From Rhodocyclaceae bacterium (GTDB taxonomy: Bacteria > Pseudomonadota > Gammaproteobacteria > Burkholderiales > Rhodocyclaceae): a DNA stretch of 64,000 bases. The notes beneath the pieces were generated by a model. It did no database searches. It had not been told where the DNA came from and saw only the letters and a program-made list of their open reading frames with translations. The stretch is taken from contig JAGTRP010000005.1 in assembly GCA_018261935.1 (NCBI GenBank), positions 124,001 to 188,000 on the forward strand. Direction: 5' to 3'. Positions 63,388 through 64,000 of the stretch are shown in pieces; the stretch's first letter is position 1, and each line of letters begins with the position of its first letter. Made by a program: the position numbers and the translations under genes.

Positions 63388-63983
63388 GACAGCCATACCC
63401 CCAGCGTCATCACCAGACCGACTCCGACCACCCGTCCGGTGTCCGCCCCCCGCCAGCGAGGCAGCTCGATGCGGACGACATGGCGCCCGCCGGTGCCGTG
63501 GCGGGAGTCGTCCAACAATTGGCGCCAGGCGCCCTTGGGGGGTTGCTGTTCCAGATAGTCAAACACCAGGGCCAGGCGCACCACCATGCGATCCGCATCC
63601 ACGCGAAAGCGGCGCAGGGGCTGCATCAGGGCCCACAGGCCCGCCATCAGCCGATCCCGGGGCAGGGCCTCGAAAAGCCAGCCCAGGCTGCCCAGCATGG
63701 CGACCAGCCGGACCGCATGCAGGCTCGCTTCGTAGATGCCGGCGTCGGTGGGTGCCCAGGGCTGGTCGTGCCAGACCTCCCCCGGCGTTCCGTAGGCCAG
63801 GATGAGCCAGAGCGTCAGCAGCAGCCAGCGGGCGCGCCGCACCAGAATCCACCAGCGCCGGCATACGGCCTTCCCGGACAGCATGATGGCGAGGGCGAGA
63901 CAGAGCACGGCCGGCCACGCCAGATGCTGGAGGGCGACGACGGCGACAAGCCAGGACAGCAGGCAGGAGGCGGGATGGGACAT
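63384..63983 (-). CDS. CbiQ-like membrane protein (ECF T-component-like)
   Basis: Integral membrane protein of 199 aa with at least four hydrophobic segments (about 6-35, 46-64, 88-105, 180-198). The block EALPRDRLMAGLWALMQPLRRF near 105-126 (in part: LPRDRLMAGL) resembles the conserved coupling region of CbiQ/EcfT transmembrane proteins that contact the ATPases of energy-coupling-factor transporters. GGAG lies upstream of the ATG at 63983. It overlaps truA by four bases. No ATPase or substrate component is present up to the window edge, so transport function is unproven. Confidence 0.7.
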   Translation of the reverse strand: MSHPASCLLSWLVAVVALQHLAWPAVLCLALAIMLSGKAVCRRWWILVRRARWLLLTLWLILAYGTPGEVWHDQPWAPTDAGIYEASLHAVRLVAMLGSLGWLFEALPRDRLMAGLWALMQPLRRFRVDADRMVVRLALVFDYLEQQPPKGAWRQLLDDSRHGTGGRHVVRIELPRWRGADTGRVVGVGLVMTLGVWLS

Positions 63984-64000
63984 GGAGCTCCAAAATGCAC

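Overview
The window is 64 kb of dense, GC-rich (visibly above 60 %) bacterial chromosome. Gene content and order are those of a betaproteobacterium: rlmE-ftsH-folP-glmM-tpiA-secG-tRNA-Leu-nuoA..N, bamE-dapB-carA-carB-greA, hrcA-hemH ... grpE-dnaK-dnaJ, and truA-trpF-trpB-trpA-accD-folC-dedD-cvpA-purF-metZ. A B12-dependent ribonucleotide reductase, a heme-c chemoreceptor and the overall protein flavour suggest Rhodocyclales (Azospira/Dechloromonas type); the order-level call is inference. Almost everything is core genome. No insertion sequence, phage, plasmid gene or CRISPR array was seen, and no gene-free gap exceeds 300 bases.

Layout. 1-3.3 kb (+): 3' part of nrdJ with tandem terminators, a small unknown protein, a Spy/LTXXQ periplasmic protein and an HU-type DNA-binding protein. 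3.3-24.6 kb (-): one long block transcribed right to left: rlmE, ftsH, folP, glmM, tpiA, secG, tRNA-Leu(GAG), the complete 14-gene complex I operon nuoA-N, then a Nudix hydrolase after the nuo terminator. 24.7-25.0 kb (+): yhbY, divergent from rlmE. 25.0-34.6 kb (-): nadK, recN, bamE, dapB, carA, carB, greA and a DUF4149 membrane protein; carAB has its own promoter next to a 16-bp perfect palindrome. 34.7-44.8 kb (+): the heat-shock region hrcA-hemH and grpE-dnaK-dnaJ, split by an EF-hand/RTX-like unknown protein and a methyl-accepting chemotaxis protein with a CxxCH heme-c motif; then an orphan branched-chain amino-acid type binding protein. A good sigma-32 promoter precedes grpE. cysS (-) follows. 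46.3-52.3 kb (+): a TPR protein and an L,D-transpeptidase that share a C-terminal domain, two cyclophilins, lpxH and recQ. 52.3-64 kb (-): rhlE and the translationally coupled truA...metZ supra-operon, with a CbiQ-like membrane protein upstream of truA.

The genes cover respiration (complex I), deoxynucleotide, pyrimidine, purine, folate, tryptophan, methionine and lysine/peptidoglycan precursor synthesis, envelope assembly (glmM, bamE, lpxH, LDT, SecG), and protein quality control (FtsH, DnaKJ/GrpE, HrcA, cyclophilins).

The most unusual signal is non-coding: a 74-bp element in two inverted copies (52341-52414 and 53838-53911) flanking rhlE. Each copy lies about 40 bases after a stop codon, in the same orientation relative to that upstream gene. 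Each can fold into an outer stem with two hairpins, and one hairpin differs between copies by compensatory C-G to G-C exchanges. This looks like a structured 3'-UTR repeat family.
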